NCBI GenBank assembly: GCA_030142905.1
Contig: JASJOG010000162.1
Location: 143,501-207,500 of the forward strand
Reading direction: 5' to 3'
Length of the DNA stretch: 64,000 nt
Source of the DNA: Heliopora coerulea
Lineage: Eukaryota > Cnidaria > Anthozoa > Scleralcyonacea > Helioporidae
In this document: positions 39,781-48,890 of the stretch, piece by piece
Layout of the letters: each line of letters starts with the position of its first letter
Numbering within the stretch: the first letter of the stretch is position 1
Notes under the pieces: model-generated
Told to the model about the DNA's origin: nothing
Seen by the model: the letters and a program-made list of their open reading frames with translations, nothing else
Databases searched by the model: none
Program-made: the position numbers and the translations under genes

Positions 39781-40585
39781 CTAAAAACAAACAAGAATAC
39801 TTCCAATGTTTTGCGTCGTTGCGGGGCAAGTGATTTGCCGTACAGGGTTGTAAATTTTTACGATTGTTGATATTTGTAAACATAGTTACTTGTTTTTGCC
39901 TTAAGTTAAACATATCAATTTAAGTCCCTTTTATTGTTATAATCAGTTATCCTAAAATTATAGTGTTGGACTTTGATGAGGCCCACTCATGGGAACAATA
40001 GACAATGCCAGGTGGAGCTTCCGGACGAAGCTGAAAACCACATTCAGGGATTGAATGTCAGCAGTTGTCAATTGTTAGTTGTCAGTTGTCGTTTGTGGTA
40101 GTTAGAACTTGCTTGGATTAATAAAAGAAAGAAATACAGTGGAATCGTGCGCGTGATCCGTGGCATACCGGAAAGATACAGTCCCCAACGAATAGAGAGA
40201 ACCGGCTGAAGTACAACTATCCCACGCGACGTAGAAAAGTGTGACAACGATCTTTGAATAAAAGAAATCGACTATTGGAAGCTGAGTGATCAAAAATGCA
40301 TTTGCAAGATCGATTTCAATAAATTTCTACAAATAGTATTCCTAGTTTATGACATATAATGAAACCTGAGGGTGCTCCACCTACAGTAGGACCTAAAGAT
40401 AACGTTTAGTAAGCGGAACGGAGCTGCATGATCGTAGCCACTTTGGCAATTTTGACCCAATCCAGCCAGTAGTCAGTCTGCTAAACATATTAGGTATTGA
40501 AATAAAAAAGTATTCATGCAAAGTTTTTTGTTGTTTTTTTTCCTACTTTTGTTTTGTTTTGTTTCTATATATCTTATTTTATTTT

Positions 40586-40762
40586 ACAAGATAAAATATA
40601 TTCCCAAGAGGAACATCTAGAAAACTCAGATTACGCGTCAAAACCAAGACAAAAGTTAAATCAGTTCTTCACTGAATTAGTTACTAATTCAACTTTCGTC
40701 TTGATTTTGACTCGTATCCTGAGTTTTCAAGATGTTCCTCTTCGGAATATGTTTTATCTTGT
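40586..40762. repeat. Imperfect 177-bp palindrome
   Basis: Arms ACAAGATAAAATATATTCCC...GAACATCTAGAAAACTCA and the inverted TGAGTTTTCAAGATGTTCC...ATGTTTTATCTTGT, about 80-85 bp each. It is absent from duplication copy 2, so it is an insertion. Confidence 0.75.
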
Positions 40763-41365
40763 ATTTTTTCAAATTTTCGGCTAACTCTGGCTTCTTATTT
40801 TATTTTATCTTATGTAATTATAGTAGCACTGTGGAAGGAGTTTCAGTACATAGGTCCTTTGCAATAAAGGACCTATACATACCTGTAACTAGTTCTAAAT
40901 TTCCCTGATGTAGGGTCGCGATCGTAACCATTTTTCCGGGAGAAACGAGGAAGTGAAGCATTGCTAGTTTCTCGAGAAATTGGAACAAATATTTACTTGT
41001 AAATTTCCTAAAAGTGTTCCCTATTCTGATTTTAAATCAGTTTAGCCTCATGGCAGTTTTATATCAGATTTGTGGAGTTTCTCTAAACTATAAGTTTTTA
41101 TATTTTTTTTTTCATTTGGTTGTATTTTCACAGTAGAATTCAATAAGTTAGGATCACGAAATGTAGCAAATGATATTATTTAAAGTCAGCCAATTTTTTG
41201 TTGCATTCACCTTTTTGGGAACATGCACGTAAAGGTTTAAAACAAAATGAAAATAAATGGTACTATTTCGAATAAGTTCGTCATTGCAAGATGGAACTTC
41301 AGACTGGAACGAATCTCAATTTGCGTTTAACGCAGTCACTGTAGAGCAAAATTAATGCAAATTAC

Positions 41366-42158
41366 CAACCTTCCACTTCCCGTAACATGTTGCTCTTAGG
41401 AGAAACATAATCCACGCAAACGTCACCTGGCTCATGGTGAAGATCAAGAAAATCGCGGAAACGGAAGTAAGTGGCGGACATTTGATCAGTTTGTAACATA
41501 AAATACTCATTAAACATATTATTCAAACTGATATTTTCCCAATCTGACCAAATTTTATCAATAAAGCCATGGTGCAAGAAAAACTCTGGTGCCGTGGCTG
41601 AATCCTGGCTGCACATTTGGCCGTTGATTTTACAGTGGACAACATTGTGGAATTCAGTACGCAATGATTTCTCAAAATAGTTGAACTTCGTAGAGTCCTT
41701 ATTATTCAGTATCAGCATTCTGACAGCAATTTCGTCTGAAGTCCTGCCATCGAATTCTCGAGTGAGGCATCCCCCTCTGGCACTCTCAATCACTGACCAC
41801 TCCCCGGCCCTGAAGGGACCAGTTGTCACACACTGTGATTGACCCACGCCTTTGCCTCCCAATCCCTGTGGCCCTGGATTCCACACATCACTTGAAAAAG
41901 GTTCACCGCCTACTAGACTCCAGTCCCAGTATGGCACCGTCACACGACAGTCAATTTCTCGGAGAAGATCTTCATACTGAAGAATAAACCAGCAATGCCA
42001 CGGGAGAAAGAAGTCTTTTCTGTGAATTGAGGTATCAAATTCCTGTGGGTTGTCAGTAGTTGCTCGTATCTTTTTTTGTAGGTTGGATTTGTTGATGCCG
42101 TTTTCACTGTGTTCACATATCGAACTCTATCGCCGTTGGTCATTTTTGTAAACTCCAT
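41366..42158 (-). CDS. Tyrosinase-like gene, copper-domain exon with frameshift
   Basis: Minus-strand exon with an acceptor at 42160-42159 and a GTAATT donor at 41365. It encodes a tyrosinase/haemocyanin-type dinuclear copper domain. A CuA-proximal TTHRNLIPQF (about 42060) is followed, in a shifted frame near 42030-41940, by sequence matching the CuA PWH region. PYWDWS then follows, with the CuB site LRTEFHNVVH...PEFFLHHGFIDKIWSDWE (H, HxxxH-type histidines) near 41640-41540. Such enzymes oxidise phenols, for example in pigment or matrix cross-linking. A 1-nt offset near 41990-42035 breaks the frame; it may be a mutation or a sequencing error. 5' exons were not found in the window. Confidence 0.75.
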
Positions 42159-42720
42159 CTATTGTCGACAACAATTTACAATCTTTCCATTTGTACATTT
42201 ACATTTTCCGCCTCATCGATCATAAACTGTGGGATTGCTACACCCCCAGTAGTAGCGATCTAAAACAAGAAACAAAGCGTGCAGTTGGATTTTTTTTATT
42301 TTTAAGAAATAGAAACCTTTTTTTGGACTGTGTTTATATGGCTTGGTGCAAACGCGAGGAGGAGGTTGGGAGAACCCGAAAGCTGCCGGTCAAAGGCCTA
42401 TACAGCCGCTTGAGAATCTCTCAGCCTCTCCGATAGCCTGCGTCGCAGCCCGACTTTCACGCGGAAGAAAGTGAGTCTGCGTAATAACGAACAAATCTAA
42501 GTTTTGAGCTTGCATGGTTGCACGATTTTATACAACAGAATTTGATTGCCTTATGCAAGTAAATTTGCTACTTCTAGAGACGTCAAGCGGCTGGGTTGTG
42601 TCTCTGATAGATAGCTGAATTCCCGTTTGCCTTCCACAAGGAATCTTTCGTTAAGTTTGTAAATTTTCTTGATGCAAGGATTGCATTCTGGTATATCCAT
42701 TCCCGAGTAAACTATAAGTT
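42159..42720. other. Non-coding stretch, nothing recognised
   Basis: 5' flank or intron of the tyrosinase-like exon. Confidence 0.5.
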
Positions 42721-42840
42721 AGATGAACGATCTTCAAGCTCTATACTCAGGAAATGATCTCTAAGCCCCAAACGGGGATCGAACCCGCAACCTTCTGATG
42801 ACCGGTTAGACGCTCTAACCATTGAGCTACCCAGACTCAG
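42721..42840 (-). repeat. tRNA-derived SINE, copy 2 (most complete)
   Basis: The minus strand reads GGGTAGCTCAATGGTTAGAG (A-box), ...GGTTGCGGGTTCGATCCCCG (B-box, T-loop), then a tRNA-unrelated tail ending GAAGATCGTTCATC. The tRNA-like head folds only partly (mismatched anticodon stem, loop CCGGTCA lacking the conserved T33). It is therefore a SINE and not a working tRNA. Confidence 0.82.
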
Positions 42841-42954
42841 ATGGTAAGCTAAGGTGCAAATCGATATATATGTGCGACCTAAGCGGAAGCCACTATATAT
42901 TAATAACGATTGAAGCAGTTTGATGTTTGAGAAACGTGAGAGCTTGGATATATT

Positions 42955-43047
42955 AAGGTAGATGAATGATCTTCAAGCTCGATACTCAGAAAATGATCTC
43001 TGAGCCCCAGACGGGGATCGAACCCGCAACCTTCTGATGACCGGTTA
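42955..43047 (-). repeat. tRNA-derived SINE, copy 3 (5'-truncated)
   Basis: Shares the B-box and tail with copy 2 and ends GAAGATCATTCATCTACC. Its truncated head is joined directly to the Penelope coding remnant at 43048, so the open frame there ends in translated SINE sequence. Confidence 0.8.
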
Positions 43048-43797
43048 AACCTTTTCCTAAACGATGTAATGGTACTTCCAACATAATCCTTTCTACATTT
43101 AGTACACGGAATTAGGTAAACCACGCCTTCAGAATCACAATCAAAGGGATAATTAATCCTAAATTTATTCCCATGTCCCTCGAAATCCCTATCCTTCTCT
43201 ATAAAACCACAAACTTTACAACGTAATTTACCACATTTTTTCATCCCTACACTAATAACCCTTTCATCCTTCCGCTTTGCCCTAGCCAACTCATCTTTAA
43301 GATTTCTAGGTCTTCTAAAAGAAACTATCGGCTTTTCCCCAAAAACCCTCTTCATATCATCCGACGTATGTAAAATCGGCCAAAGCGAATTAACCACTTT
43401 CCCAATCCCGATAACGCTGCTTGAAAGTTAACCACTAATGGGATTCTCTTAGAATTTTCTTTTGCCTTACTTCTAATGTTCTGAAAAACAGATCTTCCCT
43501 TCTTTCCGCTTTGGCCTTAAAAAACTGTTCGTCAGTAAGATTCTTCTTAAAACCTCTCTTAACAAGATTTCCCTCAAGTTCCTTAACTCTTTCCTTAAAC
43601 ACCTCATCTGAGTCACAAATTCGTCTCATCCGTAATGCCTGATCATAATGTATACCTCTCTTTACATGTGTTGGATGACAAGACCTGCTATCTAAATATT
43701 GTTGGGTATCCGTCTGCTTCGAATACACATCTGTAGAAATTCGATTATTCTTAAGCATAACCATATATGATATGATATATTTATAATCACAAAACAA
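43048..43797 (-). pseudogene. Penelope-like element, RT thumb to GIY-YIG remnant
   Basis: Minus strand, two frames (43797-43435 and 43397-43048). The first has TDVYSKQTDTQQYLDSRSCHPTHVKRGI...ALRMRRIC, the end of the Penelope-type RT. The second has FRRPRNLKDELARAK, a CGKLRCKVCGF cysteine pair and GVVYLIPCTKC...DYVGSTITSFRKRFN (GIY-YIG nuclease with the catalytic R). This is a different Penelope subfamily from the ones at 16.3 and 45 kb. A break lies near 43400-43435. The main RT is missing; a hammerhead-bearing terminal repeat sits just upstream. Confidence 0.85.
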
Positions 43798-43823
43798 AAT
43801 TTGGTTACTTCGTAAGAACTTTT

Positions 43824-43883
43824 ATTCACTACAGATCTGTTTCGTATGACAAGTCCGAAGCTTGCCACACTCGTCAGGTGAAT
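43824..43883 (-). ncRNA. Hammerhead ribozyme (canonical, long stem II)
   Basis: On the minus strand: stem I ATTCAC / GTGAAT (6 bp), box CTGACGA, stem II GTGTGGCAAG / CTTGTCATAC (10 bp including two G-U pairs), then GAAA, stem III ACAG-AT-CTGT and the UA cleavage position. All core nucleotides are present. It lies just upstream of the truncated Penelope copy (43797). Confidence 0.82.
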
Positions 43884-43986
43884 CAAATTTTGTGTTGTGA
43901 TTATTCCGCTCTACCTCGGTATAGAGCACTCGGCACCCATATGATTTTGTTATCGATACTTGTTATCAACACATATATCTATAAAT

Positions 43987-44022
43987 ATATATATACATAC
44001 ATACATACATACATACATACAT
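43987..44022. repeat. (CATA)n microsatellite
   Basis: Short ATAC/CATA array next to the terminal repeat. Confidence 0.9.
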
Positions 44023-44025
44023 AAC

Positions 44026-44067
44026 TACAGACGGAACCGTTTCGGCCTACTGGGCCTCATCAGTGTA
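44026..44067 (-). ncRNA. Hammerhead ribozyme (canonical, short stem III)
   Basis: On the minus strand: TACA-CTGATGA, stem II GGCC-CAGTA-GGCC, GAAA, stem III ACGG-TT-CCGT, then C (GUC cleavage triplet) and TGTA closing stem I. The catalytic core is complete. The short stem III resembles the hammerheads reported in Penelope-like elements, which are thought to act as dimers. Confidence 0.85.
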
Positions 44068-44190
44068 ATACTGACGAGCAGGATGGAGAAGCCTACATTA
44101 CATAGGCAACTCAAATGTTCCACACTTGTGGTACGTCTAAGCCATGCCAGAGTGCTCTAACTAGAGACTAGTGAGCGTGCGCAAATTCGC
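44026..44190. repeat. Penelope-type terminal repeat (pseudo-LTR), copy 1
   Basis: About 165 bp, repeated in direct orientation at 45600-45765 (for example ACGAGCAGGATGGAGAAGCC, CTCTAACTAGAGACTAGTG). Each copy begins with a minus-strand hammerhead ribozyme. Confidence 0.82.
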
Positions 44191-44213
44191 TAACGGCATG
44201 ACTCATCCTGTAT

Positions 44214-44214
44214 G

Positions 44215-44276
<62 letters not shown>
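44214..44276. repeat. (AC)n/(TA)n microsatellite
   Basis: Compound dinucleotide run. Confidence 0.9.
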
Positions 44277-44364
44277 AGTAAGTGATAGATTTTTCAATCG
44301 ACAACAGAGTGCTCAATACCACAGAGGTAGAGCAATGTTAATTTTGTTAAAGATAAGGTTTCGT

Positions 44365-44408
44365 GTTGCTACTCCGAGTTTCACGCTCTTCAGCGAACTT
44401 CAGGCAAC
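44365..44408 (-). ncRNA. Degenerate hammerhead motif (PLE type)
   Basis: Same layout as at 15889-15932 (GTTGC / GCAAC stem I, CGCT...AGCG stem II, GAAAC, CTCGGAG), but the core box reads CTGAAGT instead of CUGANGA. The last position (A9) is lost, so cleavage is doubtful. Confidence 0.6.
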
Positions 44409-44735
44409 TAATAAAGTTCCGCTTCGGTTGGAGTTTATAATTTCCGCCATACGTGGGATGACTTGTTGGTAGGTAGACCGCGATGACGTCACCGCATTCT
44501 TTCGTCGGCAATAGCTTTTGACAAAAAATCTATTTTCGTGGCGGCATTTAGAGATTATTTCTGTCCGTTTGTTAAATAAATTTCTTTTGTTGGCCTTCAA
44601 TATCATCAGCTTCTCTTCTAGACAAAGGTTACATCGTTTTCCTCCAGTAGAGTATGTTACGGCACGTTTCAAAACTGACCAAGTTAATGAAAATGGTATA
44701 TTTTCCTTTTCAAGTGCTAAATGTGTTTAGAAAGT
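44409..44735 (-). pseudogene. Penelope-like element 3' remnant
   Basis: Minus strand: ELSKHI, several stops, then STGGKRCNLCLEEKLMILK and FNKRTEIISKCRHE. This is the same C-terminal region as the 16.3-kb copy. It is followed by the degenerate hammerhead at 44365-44408. It joins head to head with the plus-strand copy at 44740 through a 14-bp perfect palindrome (about 44718-44750). Confidence 0.75.
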
Positions 44736-44739
44736 TCTT

Positions 44740-45426
44740 CTAAACACATTTCACAAACTTTTTAACAGAAACACGGTGAAAATAAACTACAGCTGTATGG
44801 AAAACCTTAAAGACCTCATACGTGGACACAACAACCGCATTCTTCGAAATAGATACCGCACAAGCACCAATAAGAATAACACAAACACTGACACAGACAG
44901 ACCAATTTCTGACACAAACACAAACGACGAAGTTAATAACGCAAGCTCCAACACCAACACAAACACACGTGAGAACGGTACCAACAGCAACAGTGACAAT
45001 TCATGCAACTGCAGACACAAAAACGAATGCCCAACCTCGGGAAACTGCCTGGTAAAAAGCGTCGTCTACAAAGCCGAAGTAAAAACCCCCCATAATAAAT
45101 CAACGAAAAGGTACATCAGCATGACAGCAAACGACTTCAAGCATTGTTACCGCAACCACCTGAAGTCCTTCCGAAACACACAGTACGCCAACGAAACAGA
45201 ACTCTCCAAATACATTTGGCGACTGAAGATGGAAAACCGGGAATACCAAATAAAATGGTCAATCGTTAAGCACGAAAGCTCATACAAATACGGCTCAAGA
45301 AGATGCAATCTTTGGCTTGAAGAAAAAATGTTGATACTGAAATCAAACAAGAAAAACTTGCTGAACAAAAGATCTGAACTATTCTCTTCATGCAGATACA
45401 CATCCTATAATCCGCTGGCCAGCTGA
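44740..45426 (+). pseudogene. Penelope-like element, GIY-YIG C-terminus (degenerate active site)
   Basis: Plus strand. Upstream NRNTVKINYSCMENLK is followed by an asparagine/threonine-rich linker (dinucleotide-like ACA repeats), CNCRHKNECPTSGNCL, VVYKAEV, RYISMTANDFKHCYRNH, ETELSKYIW, CNLWLEEKMLIL and NKRSELFSSCR. The YIG motif is changed to YIS and the catalytic arginine region is altered, so the nuclease is probably inactive. RT is missing. A hammerhead motif follows at 45507-45554. Confidence 0.85.
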
Positions 45427-45506
45427 TTGTGGGCACTCCAGCATCACAGTTAATTTTAGACAATTTGACCCATATTAGGTAAATGAATAGTGGAAGCGAA
45501 CTGTCA

Positions 45507-45554
45507 GTTGCCTGATGATCGTGTTCTAGACACGTGGAACTCCGAGTAGCAAAC
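45507..45554 (+). ncRNA. Near-complete hammerhead motif (PLE type)
   Basis: GTTGC, CTGATGA, stem II CGTG-TTCTAGA-CACG flanked by T/T, then GGAA in place of GAAA, CTCCGAG, TA and GCAAAC. The changed base in the GAAA box may abolish activity. It is downstream of the plus-strand Penelope copy, as expected for its 3' end. Confidence 0.6.
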
Positions 45555-45572
45555 GCTCTTCGAACCTTATTA

Positions 45573-45598
45573 AAGTTATATATATATATATATATATA
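45573..45598. repeat. (TA)n microsatellite
   Basis: TA run linking the hammerhead-bearing ends. Confidence 0.9.
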
Positions 45599-45599
45599 A

Positions 45600-45643
45600 C
45601 TGCAGACGGAACCGTTTCGGCCTTTTGGGCCTCATCAGTGCAG
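45600..45643 (-). ncRNA. Hammerhead ribozyme (canonical, short stem III)
   Basis: On the minus strand: stem I CTGCA / TGCAG, CTGATGA, stem II GGCC-CAAAA-GGCC, GAAA, ACGG-TT-CCGT, then C (cleavage). It differs from the 44026 copy only in loop and stem I, where both strands changed together (TACA/TGTA to TGCA/TGCA). That covariation supports the fold. Confidence 0.87.
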
Positions 45644-45765
45644 TGCTGACGAGCAGGATGGAGAAGCCTACATTATATAGGCTACTCAAATGTTCCACGC
45701 ATGTGGTACATCTAAGCCATGCCAGAGCGCTCTAACTAGAGACTAGTGGGAGTGCGCAAATAAAA
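45600..45765. repeat. Penelope-type terminal repeat (pseudo-LTR), copy 2
   Basis: Direct repeat of 44026-44190 with few differences. Confidence 0.82.
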
Positions 45766-45767
45766 AA

Positions 45768-47460
45768 AAAGCTTTCAAAGTTTACACCGAAAGATAAAAT
45801 CGCCAACCGTGCAAACTAATGAGGTGACCTATATCAGCGGGTTAACCACGTTAATTGGAGGATTAACCTCTCGGTTGCAGTTGGATCTTGTCTTCCTGAA
45901 TGCCACTGATGGGATATACTATAAACGCCCTCTAAATACCTCTCGCTTTGTATTCTTGGTATCCTTTGTATCCTTTGTATCCTTCGTATCCTTTGTATCC
46001 TCGTGCTTTATATTTTCCATGCAATGCTCATCTCTTGAACTGTTTGTCTGGTGAAAAGGCTTGACTCAGCTTCGATTGCTGTGGGAGATCTGCTTCTGAC
46101 ACTCCGAATAGTTTCTTTACCCCAGATGAAACATGTGAAAAAGGGAAACGATCTTTCTGTCGTAGTTGTTTTCTTGACAACTCTAAAAAAGCAATGCAGG
46201 ATTTTTGTTAACAATGAAAATGGTGTTTCGTTGACGTTTTTTTTTTCCACTAGGAGGATAAGCTGTTAAGTGAAATTTTTCTAGTGCATCAGAAGGATGT
46301 TTCTGTCAAGGAATTTTGAAATCTTGAAATCTTGAAATGTATAGAACGACAATTCAGCATTGTTAGAAACACACTGCAAAATAAGTAGTATGTCTTCTTT
46401 TAAAAAATTTTTTCTTATGAGATAGCTTATTAAGAAAAATTATCCTGTCTACAGGACAAGATAAAATTTCTTCATTTAAGAAATATGGTCTTAAAACAAG
46501 ACTTTTTTCTTAAATATAAGAACTTTATTTTTTGCAGTGTGCACATTTATCTCATTTTCCTTGGCGATCTGATTGTTTAAAGTTTCTGCATTAATGAACC
46601 TTTTTTATGACTTCTAAGAATGAACAGGAAATACTCACAAAGTTTTCCATCGTTTGGGGCAAACAATTTGTTATTAAGAGTTGTAAATTTTTTAATATCT
46701 TTGAATAAAACAAACCCAGCATTGAAAACTGAGAGGTTAAAAAAGCATTTGCGAAAGGAATTTCCCCGAATAGTATATCCCTAGTTTATCAAATAGAATG
46801 CAGCCCCTAGAGTAATCTACCGACTGTAGGAACGTAAAGCAAACGAAATGGAACTGATTGTAGTTACTGAAATGTGATTGTAGCTACTTCGGTAATTTTC
46901 ACGGAACTGGTTGTAGGCATCCTAGATATGGAATTATTAGATACTGAAATAAAATCTTTTCATGTGGCAGCGCCTTTTTTCATCTTTGTTTTCTATTGGT
47001 TTGTTTGGTTTTGAGATATTTCATTTTATTTTGTTTCATTTCATTTTATTTTATTTTATTCCATTTTATCTTATTTTATTTTACTTCATTTCATTTTAGT
47101 TCATTTCATTTTATTCTAATTTGCCTTATCTTATCTTCGCACCACTATACGAATGGAGTTTCCGTGTTGTAAAAAGCCTATACATTCTCGTAACTAGCTC
47201 TAAATTCTCGGAACTAATGATGCAACGTAATGATTTTGCCGTCTGGACCGAGGACGGGGAGCGTTGCTAGTTTCTTGAGGAACTGGAAAGAAAATTTCCG
47301 TTTCAATTTTATAAAAACAAGTGCGCTGCCCTAATTTTTAAATCAGTTTTACCTCATGGCAGTTTTACATTAGTTTCGCTACTTTGCTTGATTTATATAA
47401 GGTTATATTTTATTCTTTCATTTGGTGGTAGTTTCATAGTAGAATTCAAATGTAAGTAGT
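45768..47460. repeat. Segmental duplication, copy 2 (decayed exons)
   Basis: Direct, diverged copy of 38640-41150. The exon equivalents have lost their frames, and one carries a MITE (46371-46543). A (TTTGTATCC)n-like run at about 45955-46000 has expanded inside the first exon equivalent. Confidence 0.78.
46371..46543. repeat. MITE with CACTGCAAAA termini
   Basis: Ends ACACACTGCAAAATAAGTAG and, inverted, AATAAAGTTCTTAT...TTTTGCAGTGTG. The interior is palindromic with AT-rich arms. It interrupts the exon equivalent in the duplicated copy. Confidence 0.75.
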
Positions 47461-47990
47461 AAATAACAGGTGATAACTGATAACGGTGATAACTGATAAC
47501 GACAAGAACTGCAATTTAATCTCCATTGTAATGACAAGTCACAAGCCGCAAAATGTACACACGTGGAAATCATTCACATCCGGTGCTGAAAGCACCCACT
47601 GTTCTGTGGCACGAAAAACTACGGTATTGCTAGTCTAGAAAAATCCTTGCTGCTCAAGTTTCGTTTTAAGCCATCGAATAGAGAACTCGTCTCCTGTGAA
47701 ACAATACTCGCATGGGAGTTCTAAACCGTAGCCGGCCCCTCTGTTAACACTTGCCTTTCACAACGTCAAACAGCATTGACCGATTATTTTAAGTAAATCG
47801 TCCGTCAAAGGCTTTAAACTACAATAGATTTTACAATGATTGTTGGTGTGAAAAAAAGGTCTATATATTGTTTCATGGATTTTGTTGAATGTATCTTCAC
47901 GTGTTTAACTCTTTTCAAAAAGCATTTTGCTATATAGAGTCAATAAATCACGTTGACCGCCATTTCTGTCCGATTTATATTCTACCTCTA
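47461..47990. other. Non-coding stretch, nothing recognised
   Basis: No supported feature. Confidence 0.5.
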
Positions 47991-48056
47991 TTAAGCGGCC
48001 AACCTCTATTAAGCGGCCACTTTTCAAAGTCCCGAGGGTGGCCGCTTAATAGAGGT
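47983..48056. repeat. Hairpin repeat (ACCTCTATTAAGCGGCCAC)
   Basis: Perfect 19-bp arms at 48002-48020 and 48038-48056 with a 17-nt loop. A third direct partial copy of the arm lies at 47983-48001. Confidence 0.8.
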
Positions 48057-48349
48057 CGCACTGTAGTGTTTTTTGCGCAATTTGATTGGTTTCTCTATCT
48101 CGGAATGTCCTGCACTATTCACTTCTGAGTAGAACAAGATGGCGTCCGTTTTTGTTTCTGTTACCGATAAAGAACTATTTTTTAATCACGACGTCGCTGT
48201 GCCAGACAATACCAAAAAACTAACTCAATCTGACAATTAAGTTTTCATTTCTTATACTTTTTAGTGATAAACGCACTTACGATGTGTTTCAAGATGTTTT
48301 GTTTACAAATGATGAGTGGGCGACAAGCCGACGTTCCGTATACAGATTC

Positions 48350-48890
48350 CCGAAGATGTCTGCAGACATTTGTAGATGTTTGTGGATGGTTGTAGGTGTT
48401 TTTCGATGCCCGTAGATATTACTAGATATTGGCAAATTAATGTAGATGGGTGTAGATGTTTGGTCATGTTAAACGTAGATGTTTATAAAATTTATGCTCG
48501 AAGATAACTGTAGACGTCTGAAAATGTTTTCAGATGCTTGTAGATGTCCATAGATCTTTGTAAATGTTCGTAGATGCTTGTTAACATTTTTTGATACTTG
48601 TAGATGTCTGTAAACTATTGTATAAGGTCTTAGATGATTGTAGATATTTGTCGACACCTTTAGCAGTCTGTAGATGAGGGCATACAGCTCATTGTTGATG
48701 ATCATAATTGCTTTTAGATGTTTGCAGATGTTTATAGGTGTCTGTACACACTTTCTGCAGTAAATAGATGTTGAGATGCACATGATTGTAGATGTTTATA
48801 ATTGCTCATAAATATTTGTGGATATTTGTAGACATCTGTAGATATCTTCAGACGTTTGTAAAGGTTTGTATATACTTGTAGAAATAATGC
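48350..48890. repeat. Degenerate minisatellite (TGTAGATGTT-like)
   Basis: Over 500 bp of imperfect units around 'TGTAGATGTTTG'. Minus-strand frames here are repeat translation. Confidence 0.9.

Larger units (their letters stand above)
38640..41150. repeat. Segmental duplication, copy 1
   Basis: Co-linear, direct-orientation similarity with 45768-47460 over many anchor points (for example GCTTTCAAAGTTTACACC, GATCTGATTGTTTAA, TAAGCTGTTAAGTGAAATT, and a GCTAGTTTCT(C/T)GAG segment). Copy 1 is longer because of insertions near 39220-39565, 39960-40280 and 40586-40762. It carries the 3' exons of the minus-strand gene described next. Confidence 0.8.

Noticed and set aside
42760..42840. A working tRNA gene
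   Set aside because: A- and B-boxes are present but the anticodon stem is mismatched and T33 is missing, and related truncated copies occur nearby; it is a SINE head.
44787..45020. Minus-strand leucine-rich hydrophobic frame
   Set aside because: It is the antisense of the ACA-rich linker in the Penelope coding remnant.
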